NCBI GenBank assembly: GCA_002427055.1
Contig: DIPA01000111.1
Location: forward strand, 256-5,857
Direction: 5' to 3'
DNA: 5,602 bases
DNA from: Firmicutes bacterium UBA5500
Lineage (GTDB): Bacteria; Bacillota; UBA994; UBA5500
Below, one piece after another: positions 5,571 to 5,602 of the stretch. The translations under genes were made by a program, and so were the position numbers. How positions within the stretch are numbered: the first letter of the stretch is position 1; each line of letters begins with the position of its first letter. Under the pieces are notes generated by a model, which saw only the letters and a list, made by a program, of their open reading frames with translations, did not search any database and was not told where the DNA came from.

Positions 5571-5602
5571 CGGGGCGTAGCGCAGTTTGGCTAGCGCGCC
5601 TG
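5571..5602 (+). tRNA. tRNA, probably tRNA-Pro (5' part only, cut by the window edge)
   Basis: The first 32 bases have the expected layout: a 7-base acceptor strand CGGGGCG, T8 and A9, a D-arm GCGC-loop-GCGC with A14 and the GG of the D-loop, then the start of the anticodon stem. The initial C is the mark of bacterial tRNA-Pro, where C1-G72 is usual; starting at the next G would leave only 6 acceptor bases before T8. The anticodon lies beyond the window, so the identity is inferred. A near-perfect promoter is directly upstream. Confidence 0.75.

Overview
The window looks like chromosomal DNA from an endospore-forming member of the Firmicutes (Clostridia or Negativicutes type). The main reason is a full-length SigH (Spo0H) sporulation sigma factor close to B. 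subtilis SigH. Supporting this are strong Shine-Dalgarno (SD) sites, sigma-A type promoters, a Ku/LigD DNA-repair operon of the kind found in spore formers, and mtnA. No transposase, integrase, CRISPR array or phage gene was seen. Genus and species cannot be settled from the sequence.

All protein genes lie on the minus strand, so they read from right to left. From the right: sigH (4623-5261); a conserved protein of unknown function with a LUD/ISOCOT-like signature (3760-4569); ku (2886-3689); a stand-alone LigD-type ATP-dependent DNA ligase (1935-2882); a stand-alone LigD-type polymerase/primase (1027-1932); and mtnA (1-951), which runs off the left edge without its C-terminus. The three repair genes are separated by only 2-3 bases and form a compact non-homologous end-joining (NHEJ) operon. 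Ku binds broken ends, the polymerase fills or extends them, and the ligase seals them. An imperfect hairpin followed by a T-tract lies between the unknown gene and ku. Its 3' arm contains the ku SD, so it may be a terminator, an attenuator, or both.

The 309-base gap at 5262-5570 is regulatory. Toward the left it holds a near-consensus promoter for sigH (TTGACA-17-TATTAT). Two copies of a 15-bp repeat flank that promoter, and one copy contains an exact Spo0A box (TGTCGAA). Toward the right it holds two promoter-like sequences with 17-bp spacers; the nearer one (TTGACG-17-TATAAT) sits just before a tRNA gene cut by the right edge, probably tRNA-Pro. A 9-bp perfect inverted repeat surrounds the -10 of the other.

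The gene families are known. The less ordinary points are the split LigD, the hairpin over the ku ribosome binding site, the co-directional run from a sporulation sigma factor into NHEJ genes, the uncharacterised LUD-like protein with a cysteine tail, and the Spo0A-box repeats at the sigH promoter. I did not find clear evidence of a wholly new system.
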